From assembly GCF_014852685.1 (NCBI RefSeq), contig NZ_JACZDF010000002.1, positions 585,935 through 649,934 of the forward strand: DNA of 64,000 nt, written 5' to 3'. The number at the start of each line of letters is the position of its first letter. The first letter of the stretch is position 1. The notes under the pieces are model-generated. The model worked only from the letters and a program-made list of their open reading frames with translations, was not told the origin of the DNA and did not search any database. Positions 33,847 through 40,862 of this stretch are shown here, one piece after another. The translations under genes and the position numbers were made by a program. The DNA comes from Flavimobilis rhizosphaerae (GTDB taxonomy: Bacteria; Actinomycetota; Actinomycetes; Actinomycetales; Cellulomonadaceae).

Positions 33847-35228
33847 CCATGCTGCGCCGTCTCCTCGCCGTCCTCCTGTCCGTCGTGCTCGTCGGGCTCG
33901 TCGCTCCGCCCGCGGGCGCCGACACGCTCGACGACCTCGCGAAGCGGCAGGCTGCCGCGGAGAAGCGCAAGGCCGCGGCGGACGACACGATCGAGTCGCT
34001 CGAGCACGACCTCGAGGACACCGATCAGGAGATGGCCGACGCGTACGTGCGGCTCACGAAGGTGCGGGCCGACCTCGACGTCGCCCAGGCAGCGCTCGAC
34101 GTCGCCGAGGCCGAGCTGACGTCCGCGGAGACCGCCGCCAAGAAGCTCGCGGACCGGCTCGCCGACGCGCAGAGCGAGGAGGCCGCGCTCGTCACGAAGA
34201 TCGAGGAGCAGGTCGAGCTCAACAGGTCGACGAAGTCGTCGATCGCCGAGCTGGCTCGTCGCGCCTACCGCGGCGAGGGCGCTCCCGACTCGATGAGCCT
34301 CGTCGTCGGCGCCGAGTCGGCGACCGACTTCGTCAACAGGTTCTCGCTGTCGCAGACGGCGCTCCGCGTCCAGACGAACACCCTCACCGACCTTCAGGAG
34401 TCCGAGGCGACGGCACGCAACTCCCAGGTGCGGCTCGAGGCCGTGCGGGAGACGGTTGCCGACCTCAAGACGGAAGCAGACGCGGCTGTCGTCGTCGCCG
34501 AGAAGGCGCGCGCAACCGCGTCGAGCAAGCGCGCCGCCGTCGCGGACCTTCTCTCGAAGGAGAAGGCTGACCTCGCGGTCATCGAGAAGCGCAAGCAGGC
34601 GCAGCTCGACGCGAAGGACAAGGCCGAGCAGGCGTCCAGCGCCCTCGCGAACGACATCCAGGACATCATCGGCCTCACGAAGAAGGAGAAGGACCGGATC
34701 CGCAAGGAGAAGGCGGCCGCGCGGAAGAAGGCCGAGGAGGAGGCGAGGAAGAAGGCCGAGAAGGACAAGGCCGACGGCAAGCCGAGCACGCCCTCACCGC
34801 CGACGTCGGACCCGAAGCCTCCTGCGGGCAAGGGCTTCTTCGCGTACCCGACGAAGGTCCCGCACATCACGTCGAGCTACGGCTACCGGCTCCACCCCGT
34901 CCTCGGCTACGTGCGCCTCCATGCCGGCACCGACTTCCGTGCTTACTGCGGCACGCCGATCTACGCCGCGGCCGCGGGCAAGGTCGTGTGGGCGCAGTAC
35001 CGCGGCGGCTTCGGCAACCAGGTGCTCATCAACCACGGCGAGGTCGGCGGCAGGAACCTCATGTCGAGCTACAACCACTTCTCACGCTTCGCGGTGTCGA
35101 GCGGCGAGCGAGTCTCCAAGGGACAGATCGTCGGCTACTCGGGGAACACCGGCACGAGCACGGCCTGCCACCTCCACTTCGAGGTGTACGTCGACGGGCA
35201 GACCGTCGACCCCATGTCGATGCTCTGA
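33843..35228 (+). CDS. FtsEX-associated M23 murein hydrolase/activator with long coiled coil
   Basis: 461 residues. The signal peptide (LRRLLAVLLSVVLVGLVAPPAGA) is followed by a coiled coil from about residue 28 to 330, a Lys/Glu-rich stretch to ~305, a Pro/Ser linker, and a LytM/M23 domain at residues ~340-461. The zinc and catalytic residues are present (RLHAGTDF with His and Asp; HLHFEVYVDG), so unlike EnvC it may itself be an active endopeptidase. ITSSYGYRLHPV opens the domain. Translation is coupled to ftsX by a four-base overlap. The arrangement equals the PcsB/RipC/EnvC partner of FtsEX in daughter-cell separation (inference from context). Confidence 0.9.
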   Translation: MTMLRRLLAVLLSVVLVGLVAPPAGADTLDDLAKRQAAAEKRKAAADDTIESLEHDLEDTDQEMADAYVRLTKVRADLDVAQAALDVAEAELTSAETAAKKLADRLADAQSEEAALVTKIEEQVELNRSTKSSIAELARRAYRGEGAPDSMSLVVGAESATDFVNRFSLSQTALRVQTNTLTDLQESEATARNSQVRLEAVRETVADLKTEADAAVVVAEKARATASSKRAAVADLLSKEKADLAVIEKRKQAQLDAKDKAEQASSALANDIQDIIGLTKKEKDRIRKEKAAARKKAEEEARKKAEKDKADGKPSTPSPPTSDPKPPAGKGFFAYPTKVPHITSSYGYRLHPVLGYVRLHAGTDFRAYCGTPIYAAAAGKVVWAQYRGGFGNQVLINHGEVGGRNLMSSYNHFSRFAVSSGERVSKGQIVGYSGNTGTSTACHLHFEVYVDGQTVDPMSML

Positions 35229-35379
35229 GCCGCACCGCTGCAGCCACCCCGGAGGAGTCAGGGTGGACGCCCGGTAAAGCGGTCGTCCCGGGGCGCTGCC
35301 CACCGGTATCGTGAGGGGGTCCCCACCACCCGAGGGGCAGCCGCGCGCCGCGGGCGCGCGCAGACGGAGAGGAGGGGTG

Positions 35380-35907
35380 ATGGCCAAGGGCAAGGTGTTC
35401 CAGATCCCCGACGGCTCCAAGCAGAAGCGTCCCGCCGCGGGCCGCGTGCCGACGCGGCAGCTCGTCGCGAGCAACAAGAAGGCGCGGCACGACTACACGA
35501 TCGAGGACGTCTACGAGGCCGGCATCGTCCTCACGGGCACCGAGGTCAAGGCACTGCGCGCGGGACGCGCTTCGCTCGTCGACGCGTTCGTGCTCATCGA
35601 CCGGGGCGAGGCGTGGCTCGAGCGCGCGCACATCTCCGAGTACGCCCAGGGCACGTGGACTAACCACGCGCCGCGCCGCAAGCGCAAGCTGCTGCTCCAC
35701 AAGAAGGAGATCGTGCGGCTCGCGAACGACGCCGACGCCAAGGGCACGACGATCGTCCCATTGCAGATCTACTTCCTCGACGGCCGCGCCAAGGTCGAGA
35801 TCGCGCTCGCGCGCGGCAAGAAGGAGTACGACAAGCGTCAGACGCTCCGTGAGCGGCAGGACAACCTCGAGGCGCACCGCGCGATGCGGCGCCGCGAACT
35901 CACCTGA
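35380..35907 (+). CDS. smpB: SsrA-binding protein SmpB
   Basis: 175 residues; GGAGAGGAGGGG precedes the ATG. The family opens with [44 protein letters not shown] and ends with the basic tail [28 protein letters not shown], which enters the mRNA channel. Residues 1-27 are a short extra N-terminal extension. It delivers alanyl-tmRNA to stalled ribosomes; the tmRNA gene lies 2.1 kb downstream with one gene between. Confidence 0.97.
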   Translation: MAKGKVFQIPDGSKQKRPAAGRVPTRQLVASNKKARHDYTIEDVYEAGIVLTGTEVKALRAGRASLVDAFVLIDRGEAWLERAHISEYAQGTWTNHAPRRKRKLLLHKKEIVRLANDADAKGTTIVPLQIYFLDGRAKVEIALARGKKEYDKRQTLRERQDNLEAHRAMRRRELT

Positions 35908-35961
35908 CGCCACCGGCTCGCCCGTGTGCGGCGGGTGGCTCTGCACGCTACGGTGTCGACC

Positions 35962-37887
35962 GTGCAGGGACTCAGGGGACAGTTCAATCGTTCTGCGCGC
36001 CTTCTCGGCGCGCTCGTCATCGCCTTCGGGATCGTCGTCGCGGGTGCGCTCCCGGCTCAGGCGAGCTCGTCGTGGCGCATCACCCGGTACGGCGTCGACG
36101 TCGTGCTCGACGACGCGGGCACGGCCCGTGTCACCGTCGACCTCACGTTTGACCTCGCGGGCGGCGGCCACGGGCCGCTGCTCACGCTCGTCACGAGGCA
36201 CGGCTGGGACGCCGAGCACGACCGCACGTACACGTACGACGACATCGAGGTGTCGAGCCCGACGGCACCCGACGACCTCGACGTGCGCACGACGTCGCAC
36301 TCGCTCGAGCTGCGGATCGGCGACCCGGACGTCATCGTCCGCGGCACGCACGACTACACCCTCACGTACACCGCCCGCGGGCTCGTCAACGGAGCGAGCT
36401 CGACGAAGGACGGGGACCAGCTCTACTGGAACGTCCTCACCGACGTCACCGTCCCGACCGAGAACCTTGCCGTCACGGTGCGGGCGCCCGGGCCCGTCAC
36501 CGACGTCGTGTGCCACGCCGGCACGGCGGGGCGACGTGGTGGGTGCTCGTCTGAGAGTGCGAAGGGCAAGGTGGCGACGTTCACGGCCGACCGGCTTCCC
36601 GTCGGCGGCGCGATGACCGTCGTCGCCGTGACGAGGGCGGGAACGCTCGGTGACCCGGCACCGCGGCTCGAGCCCACGACCGCGTCCGGCGCGGCGCTGC
36701 GGCCCCTTTTCGGGCTCGAGCCCGGCGAGGAGCTGTCGTTCGGGGCCCGCGCACTCTCGGCGTTCGAGACGGACGCCCTCGTCAGCCGGGTCACGACGAC
36801 GGCGCTCGGCGGCACGGCGCTCGTCGTCGTGCTGCTGCTCGTGCGCAGGGGCCAGGACCGGGGTGCGTCGGGTGCCGCGCGCGCGGGCGTCGCTGGGGCG
36901 GGGCCCGACGCGCGGCGCGGCACCGACGGCAGCGTCGGCCCGCTCCCGTGGCCTGCCGCCGAGATCGGCGTGCTCGTCGACGGGCGAGCCGACCCTCGTG
37001 ACCTGCTCGCGGCCGTCCTCGACCTCGCGCGGCTCGGGTACGTCCGCATCGAGACGACGGGGGAGTCGCGCGGCACGCCGCTCATGGTGCGGACCCTGCG
37101 GGGACCTGACGGGGCGCTGTCGGACTTCGCCCGCGCGGTCCTCGTCGAGGCGTGCCCGGCCGTCGGGCAGTCGCTCGAGATGGCGTGGACGGTCGACGAG
37201 CTCGCGGCGCGGTCGAACCGGCTGCGGGCACAGCTCGACGCCGACGTCACGGCGCGCGGCTGGTTCACCCAGCCTCCGGGACGCCGCCGCGCCCGGTGGT
37301 GGGCGGCGGGCCGGCGGATGCAACGTGTCGCGTGGTGGGGCGGTGCGCTCGTCGTCGTCATCCAGGTGCTCCGCGGCACGGACGTGCTCGTGGGTGCCGT
37401 GTGGTGGTGCGTGGGCCTGTGGATCCTCGGGGGGATCGTCAGGCTCGTGTCGCGGTTCACGGTCGGCGTGACCGCGCAGGGCGCCGCCGCTCGCCGCGAG
37501 ATCGCGCGCTACCGGCGCGAGGTGCGAGCGATGCGCGTCGACCCGCGGTCGGGTGGTGCGGACCTCGCGGCGCACGTGGCGGTCCTCGTCGCGCTCGGCG
37601 ACGAAAAGGTGGCCGTCCGCGCCGCGCACGCGCTGGCAGCGGAGGGCGGCGACGTCGTCGCGCCCGGCTGGGCCGCCGGGTGGGAGCAGCCGGAGCAGTT
37701 CTACGACCAGCTGCCGCGGCACCTGGTGCGCCTGCGTCGGGACCTCGAGAACCCAGGACGGCGGAGCACGTCGTCGTCGAGCAGATCCGGAAGCAGCAGG
37801 ACTCACGGGTCGTCGGGCGGCTCAGGCAGGAGCGGCTCATCGTCGTCGGGCTCGGGGACGGGCGGGGGCAGCGCCGGTGGCTGGTGA
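35962..37887 (+). CDS. DUF2207 membrane protein with Ser/Gly-rich tail
   Basis: 641 residues from the GTG at 35962, seven nt after TACGGT (35949-35954). A signal peptide (LLGALVIAFGIVVAGALPAQA) leads to an extracellular beta-rich DUF2207 domain (residues ~35-260: WRITRYGVDVVLDDAGTARVTVDLTFDL, HDYTLTYTARGLVNG). One helix follows near residue 280, a cytoplasmic region, two further helices near 460-500, and a tail of Ser, Gly and Arg ending GGSAGGW. Such tails are common in DUF2207 proteins. The function is unknown; the constant position between smpB and ssrA is typical only of gene order. Confidence 0.88.
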   Translation: MQGLRGQFNRSARLLGALVIAFGIVVAGALPAQASSSWRITRYGVDVVLDDAGTARVTVDLTFDLAGGGHGPLLTLVTRHGWDAEHDRTYTYDDIEVSSPTAPDDLDVRTTSHSLELRIGDPDVIVRGTHDYTLTYTARGLVNGASSTKDGDQLYWNVLTDVTVPTENLAVTVRAPGPVTDVVCHAGTAGRRGGCSSESAKGKVATFTADRLPVGGAMTVVAVTRAGTLGDPAPRLEPTTASGAALRPLFGLEPGEELSFGARALSAFETDALVSRVTTTALGGTALVVVLLLVRRGQDRGASGAARAGVAGAGPDARRGTDGSVGPLPWPAAEIGVLVDGRADPRDLLAAVLDLARLGYVRIETTGESRGTPLMVRTLRGPDGALSDFARAVLVEACPAVGQSLEMAWTVDELAARSNRLRAQLDADVTARGWFTQPPGRRRARWWAAGRRMQRVAWWGGALVVVIQVLRGTDVLVGAVWWCVGLWILGGIVRLVSRFTVGVTAQGAAARREIARYRREVRAMRVDPRSGGADLAAHVAVLVALGDEKVAVRAAHALAAEGGDVVAPGWAAGWEQPEQFYDQLPRHLVRLRRDLENPGRRSTSSSSRSGSSRTHGSSGGSGRSGSSSSGSGTGGGSAGGW

Positions 37888-38020
37888 GTGCGACGCCGGC
37901 GGCTGGTGAGTGCGGCCGGAAATACGGTGGGGCGGCGGAGCGTTCATCGACTAGAGTGGAGACGTTCGTCAGGCACACCCCTCGGGGTGGCGCTCACGGG
38001 CGTTGCTTGACAACTGCACA

Positions 38021-38386
38021 GGGGGTGATCGGTTTCGACGGTGGTCGTGCTTCGAGAAGAAGCGGGCCGAGGATGCAGACTTATCTCGTTAACGATGTCT
38101 GCAAACCAATAGGTGCCGATTCCAAGCGCACCGACTTCGCCCTCGCCGCCTGAGCGAGCCTCGAAGTCCGTCAGTCCGGGCTAGCTTCCGTCCCGGGTCC
38201 TGGCGTCATCCAGGAAGCCACTGCTCGCGTCGTTCGTCGCCGACGACGCGGGGACTCTTAGGCGACTGGGCCTGTCAGCTGAGCGTCTGCTCGAGGGCTG
38301 GGGCCGAGAAAATCCACTAGCAGACTGCGCCCGGAGAAGATCTGGATACGCGTCACCGGACCGGGGTTCGATTCCCCGCACCTCCA
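38021..38386 (+). ncRNA. ssrA: Transfer-messenger RNA (tmRNA)
   Basis: The 5' end GGGGGTGATCGGTTTCGAC and the 3' TTCGATTCCCC arm with CACCTCC form the tRNA-like acceptor and T arms (seven pairs with one G-U). The tag frame starts with the resume codon GCC at 38115 and ends at the TGA 38151-38153: (A)DSKRTDFALAA, an actinobacterial-type tag. Pseudoknot-forming G/C blocks follow. The CCA end is not fully encoded (ACCCC follows the last stem), so it would be added or repaired. A strong hairpin follows at 38401. Confidence 0.96.
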
Positions 38387-38400
38387 CCCCTGTTGACGAA

Positions 38401-38427
38401 GGGCCTCCCGCCGCCGGCGGGAGGCCC
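38401..38427 (+). terminator. Terminator of tmRNA
   Basis: A 12-bp perfect stem, GGGCCTCCCGCC with GGCGGGAGGCCC around GCC, ends 41 bases after the mature tmRNA and is followed by TTCGTCGT. Confidence 0.85.
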
Positions 38428-38461
38428 TTCGTCGTGCTCCAGGGCCGTCGGCGTTGTGGCT

Positions 38462-38504
38462 CGATAGCCGATCGGTGCGCAGGAAGCGCAAGGATCGGCT
38501 ATCG
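38462..38504. repeat. 43-bp inverted-repeat element A1
   Basis: CGATAGCCGATC (38462-38473) and GATCGGCTATCG (38493-38504) are perfect 12-bp arms around a 19-nt centre that itself pairs TGCGC with GCGCA. Confidence 0.9.
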
Positions 38505-38528
38505 GCTATCGGCTATCGGCTATCGGCC
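38505..38528. repeat. Tandem GGCTATC heptamers beside element A1
   Basis: The right arm of A1 is extended by three more copies of its own 7-base end, GGCTATC, in direct tandem; probably slippage or rolling duplication at the element edge. Confidence 0.9.
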
Positions 38529-38555
38529 CCGAGCGCGCGAGACGACGCCGGCGCT

Positions 38556-38598
38556 CGATAGCCGATCCGGACGCGGGACGTGTGCGGATGGGCTATCG
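38556..38598. repeat. 43-bp inverted-repeat element A2
   Basis: Arms CGATAGCCGATC and GATGGGCTATCG (one mismatch) around a 19-nt centre containing GGGACGTG. Confidence 0.88.
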
Positions 38599-38627
38599 GA
38601 CGAAGGCAGCAGCGAGACGGTGCGCCT

Positions 38628-38670
38628 CGATAGTCGATCCTGACAGCGGTGGCGCACCGATCGGCTATCG
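38628..38670. repeat. 43-bp inverted-repeat element A3
   Basis: Arms CGATAGTCGATC and GATCGGCTATCG (one mismatch), 19-nt centre. The right arm is followed by GGAACACGTGGG, also seen at the edges of array B. Confidence 0.88.
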
Positions 38671-38749
38671 GAACACGTGGGCGTCGGAACACGTGGACGT
38701 TGGCACGGGTGGGCGTCGGTCACCGTCGTCAGGCTCTCGAGCTGGCGGG

Positions 38750-39193
38750 TCACATGGCCGGGGGGCGGCCTCGGCGGGGGAGCGGCGCCGCGTCGCGGGG
38801 CGCGCGGCCCGCGCGCTTGAGCGCCTCGCGGAGGATGACCTCGATCTGCGCGTTGACCGATCGCAGCTCGTCGTCGGCCCAGCGTGCGACGGCGTCGTGC
38901 ACCGCAGGATCGAGCCGCAGGAGCACCTGCTTGCGGACCGCGCGCGGCTTGCGTGCCGGGGCGCCGGGCGCGGCGGCGGTGTCCGCGTCTCTCGAGCGCG
39001 TCCCCGGCGCTTCGGCGCCCGACGCGCCCGGGCCCGACGCTCTTGCCCCCGATGCATCCGGGGACGACGTTCTTGCCCCCGATGCATCCGGGGGCGACGT
39101 TCCTGCGCCCGACGTTCCCGGGCTCGCCGTCGCCGCAGGGCCCGGAGCGCTCGTGGCGTCCGGGTCCTGCGGCGACGTCGGGCTGTTCGGCAT
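38750..39193 (-). CDS. Ribbon-helix-helix (Arc/HicB-antitoxin-like) DNA-binding protein
   Basis: 147 residues. Residues ~85-130 hold a ribbon-helix-helix motif: RKQVLLRLDPAVHDAVARWADDELRSVNAQIEVILREALKRAGR, as in Arc and HicB antitoxins. The first 70 residues are a degenerate Ser/Pro/Asp-Ala-Ser-Gly-Ala repeat encoded by tandem DNA (39040-39120, including CCCGATGCATCCGGGG twice). The ATG at 39193 lies eight bases after the stop of the SPFH gene, so the two are co-transcribed. No toxin gene is adjacent. It may autoregulate the pair through the TGATATCA dyad upstream of the SPFH gene (inference). Confidence 0.82.
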   Translation of the reverse strand: MPNSPTSPQDPDATSAPGPAATASPGTSGAGTSPPDASGARTSSPDASGARASGPGASGAEAPGTRSRDADTAAAPGAPARKPRAVRKQVLLRLDPAVHDAVARWADDELRSVNAQIEVILREALKRAGRAPRDAAPLPRRGRPPAM

Positions 39194-39201
39194 GGGCGTC
39201 G

Positions 39202-40152
39202 TCAGTGGAGCGTGCCGGTGTTGACGATGGGTGTCGCGCGGGAGTCGCCGCACAGGACGACGAGGAGGTTGGAGACCATCGCGGCACGGCGCTCGTCGTC
39301 GAGCGTGACGATCGCGTCGCGCTCGAGGCGCTCGAGGGCCGTCTCGACCATGCTCACCGCACCCTCGACGATCTTCTCGCGGGCCGCGATGATCGCGCCG
39401 GCCTGCTGGCGTTGCAGCATGGCCTGGGCGATCTCGGGCGCGTAGGCGAGGTGGGAGATGCGGGCCTCGACGATCTCGACGCCGGCGAGGGCGACGCGCT
39501 CGGCAACCTCGTGCGCGAGCTCGGCCGACACCTGGTCGGTCGAGCCGCGGAGCGTGGCCTCGCCCGCATCGGCGTTGTCGTAGGGGTGCGTCGTCGCGAC
39601 GTGACGGAGCGCGGCCTCGGCCTGCACCTCGACGAAGTCGACGAAGTCCTCGACGGCGAACGTCGCGCGGGCGGTGTCAGCGACCTGCCAGACGACGATC
39701 GCGCCGATGTTCACGGGGTTGCCGTCGGCGTCGTTGACCTTGAGCTCGCTCGTCTCGAAGTTGCGCACGCGCACCGAGACGGTCTTGCGGGTCGAGAGGA
39801 GCGGCGTGAAGACGAGGCCTGTGCGGCGGACGGTGCCGATGTAGCGACCGAAGAACTGCACGACCTTCGTCTGGCCGGGGTTGACGATCGCGAGCGCGCT
39901 GTAGACGAGGATCGAGAGGAGGGTGAGGAGTGCGCCGAGCACAGCGAAGAGGGCCTTGAGCCCAGTGGCGTCGACGAGCTCGATCGCGACGAACGACGCG
40001 ACGGCAAGGACGAGGAGGAGCGTCGCGCCGCCGAGTGCTGCCCACCCGTTCGTCATGGCGACGGTGCGCTCGTCGACGTCGACGCGGACGCCGTCGTGGC
40101 CCACGGGGACGGTGCTCGGGGTGCCGCCGACGGACTCGTCGGTGTCGTTCAT
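39202..40152 (-). CDS. SPFH/band 7 domain membrane protein
   Basis: 316 residues. Two adjacent hydrophobic helices at residues ~36-90 (WAALGGATLLLVLAVASFVAIEL, LKALFAVLGALLTLLSILVYSAL) are followed by the SPFH domain: AIVNPGQTKVVQFFGRYIGTVRRTGLVFTPLLSTRKTVSVRVRNFET, IGAIVVWQVADTARATFAVEDF, AGVEIVEARISHLAYAPEIAQAMLQRQQAGAIIAAREKIVEGAV. These proteins oligomerise into membrane rings or scaffolds. It is first in a two-gene operon with the ribbon-helix-helix protein, a pairing seen often in actinobacteria. The function is not known in detail. Confidence 0.9.
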   Translation of the reverse strand: MNDTDESVGGTPSTVPVGHDGVRVDVDERTVAMTNGWAALGGATLLLVLAVASFVAIELVDATGLKALFAVLGALLTLLSILVYSALAIVNPGQTKVVQFFGRYIGTVRRTGLVFTPLLSTRKTVSVRVRNFETSELKVNDADGNPVNIGAIVVWQVADTARATFAVEDFVDFVEVQAEAALRHVATTHPYDNADAGEATLRGSTDQVSAELAHEVAERVALAGVEIVEARISHLAYAPEIAQAMLQRQQAGAIIAAREKIVEGAVSMVETALERLERDAIVTLDDERRAAMVSNLLVVLCGDSRATPIVNTGTLH

Positions 40153-40179
40153 GGTCGTGCCCTTCTCTCGAGGTGAATC

Positions 40180-40200
40180 GCTATCAAAGTGATATCACAT
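40180..40200. promoter_or_regulatory. TGATATCA dyads upstream of the SPFH gene
   Basis: GTGATATCAC (40189-40198) is a perfect 10-bp palindrome, and the adjoining ATCAAAGTGAT adds an overlapping ATCA/TGAT dyad. This AT-rich island lies 28-47 bases before the SPFH ATG, in promoter position, and is the obvious candidate operator for the ribbon-helix-helix protein of the same operon. Confidence 0.5.
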
Positions 40201-40306
40201 TATCGGGCAGGGGTGCGGCTGAGGGTCCCCCTGGTGGGCGAACGCCCGGAGCGTGCCGTCGTGCGCTCCGGGCGTCGTGGGCCGCGTGGGGCCGGGGCTC
40301 TCGGGC

Positions 40307-40564
40307 TCAGGCGAGGGAGAGGAAGAGCTTCTCGAGCCGCGCAGTGCTTTCGGTGCCGTCGTCGGCGACGAGGCACTCGCGCATGCCGCCGGCGATGATC
40401 GAGAAGCCTGCGCGGTCGACGGCCTTGGCGACCGCTGCGACCTGCACCATGATGTCCTCGCAGTCGCGTCCCTCCTCGAGCATGCGGATGATCCCGCCGA
40501 GCTGCCCCTGGGCGCGCTTGAGGCGGCGGACGGCGGACTGGGTGGTCTCCTCGGGAAGCTGCAT
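40307..40564 (-). CDS. CsoR-family repressor of the persulfide-sensing CstR type
   Basis: 85 residues, all-helical DUF156 fold: AVRRLKRAQGQLGGIIRMLEEGRDCEDIMVQVAAVAKAVDRAGFSIIAGGMRECLV. The two CsoR/CstR cysteines are present (RDCED and MRECL), but the copper-ligand His four residues before the second Cys is Gly here. Loss of that His with retention of both Cys is the mark of CstR-like sensors of sulfane sulfur. The divergent operon encodes a CoA-disulfide reductase-rhodanese, matching that role. The ATG at 40564 sits nine bases from the first of three CCCC/GGGG operators. Confidence 0.88.
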   Translation of the reverse strand: MQLPEETTQSAVRRLKRAQGQLGGIIRMLEEGRDCEDIMVQVAAVAKAVDRAGFSIIAGGMRECLVADDGTESTARLEKLFLSLA

Positions 40565-40572
40565 GTGGCGAG

Positions 40573-40647
40573 TATACCCCCAGGGGTGTTTTGCAGATAC
40601 CCCCCGGGGTGTGTATCGTGAAGCCATCGGATGCCCGTGGGGGTATC
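40573..40647. promoter_or_regulatory. Three CsoR/CstR-type operators between divergent genes
   Basis: ATACCCCCAGGGGTGT (40574-40589), ATACCCCCCGGGGTGT (40597-40612) and, on the other strand, ATACCCCCACGGGCAT (40632-40647) are near-identical dyads with the C-tract/G-tract pattern bound by CsoR-family tetramers. Two cover the repressor promoter and the third the start of the Cys-rich/CoADR operon, so both directions are probably repressed. Confidence 0.8.
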
Positions 40648-40673
40648 CACCCTGACCTCTGAGGAGAACTCAC

Positions 40674-40847
40674 ATGTGCCGTCCCGTCGCCTGCACGTCC
40701 TGCGGAAAGACCACGTGGGCCGGCTGCGGCCAGCACGTCGACAGCGTCAAGGCCTCGGTCCCCGCCGGCCAGTGGTGCACGTGCGACCGCAACGCCGCAC
40801 CTGCCGAGGGTGGGGGCAACTTCTTCTCGCGCCTCTTCGGACGCTGA
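40674..40847 (+). CDS. Small Cys-rich protein of the persulfide operon
   Basis: 57 residues, beginning MCRPVACTSCGKTTWAGCGQ and ending in the basic FFSRLFGR. GAGGAG precedes the ATG by five bases. Six cysteines (Cys2, the C-x2-C at residues 7 and 10, Cys17, and the C-x-C near residue 37) suggest a zinc or persulfide site. Similar short proteins beginning MCRPV-C-x2-CGKTTWAGCGQH occur in actinobacterial sulfur loci as I recall; no function is established. It lies 15 bases before the CoA-disulfide reductase gene and after the CstR operators, so it belongs to the sulfane-sulfur response. Confidence 0.8.
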   Translation: MCRPVACTSCGKTTWAGCGQHVDSVKASVPAGQWCTCDRNAAPAEGGGNFFSRLFGR

Positions 40848-40862
40848 GGCGAGGCGACCGCA

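Larger units (their letters stand above)
38387..38749. other. 363-base gene-free interval between convergent genes
   Basis: Contains the tmRNA terminator, three 43-bp inverted-repeat elements (array A), a GCTATCG tandem run, and two GGAACACGTGG words just after the third element. No gene was seen. Confidence 0.85.

Noticed and set aside
38750..40152. Toxin-antitoxin pair (ribbon-helix-helix plus neighbour)
   Set aside because: The partner is a 316-residue SPFH membrane protein, not a toxin; no small toxin frame lies on either side.
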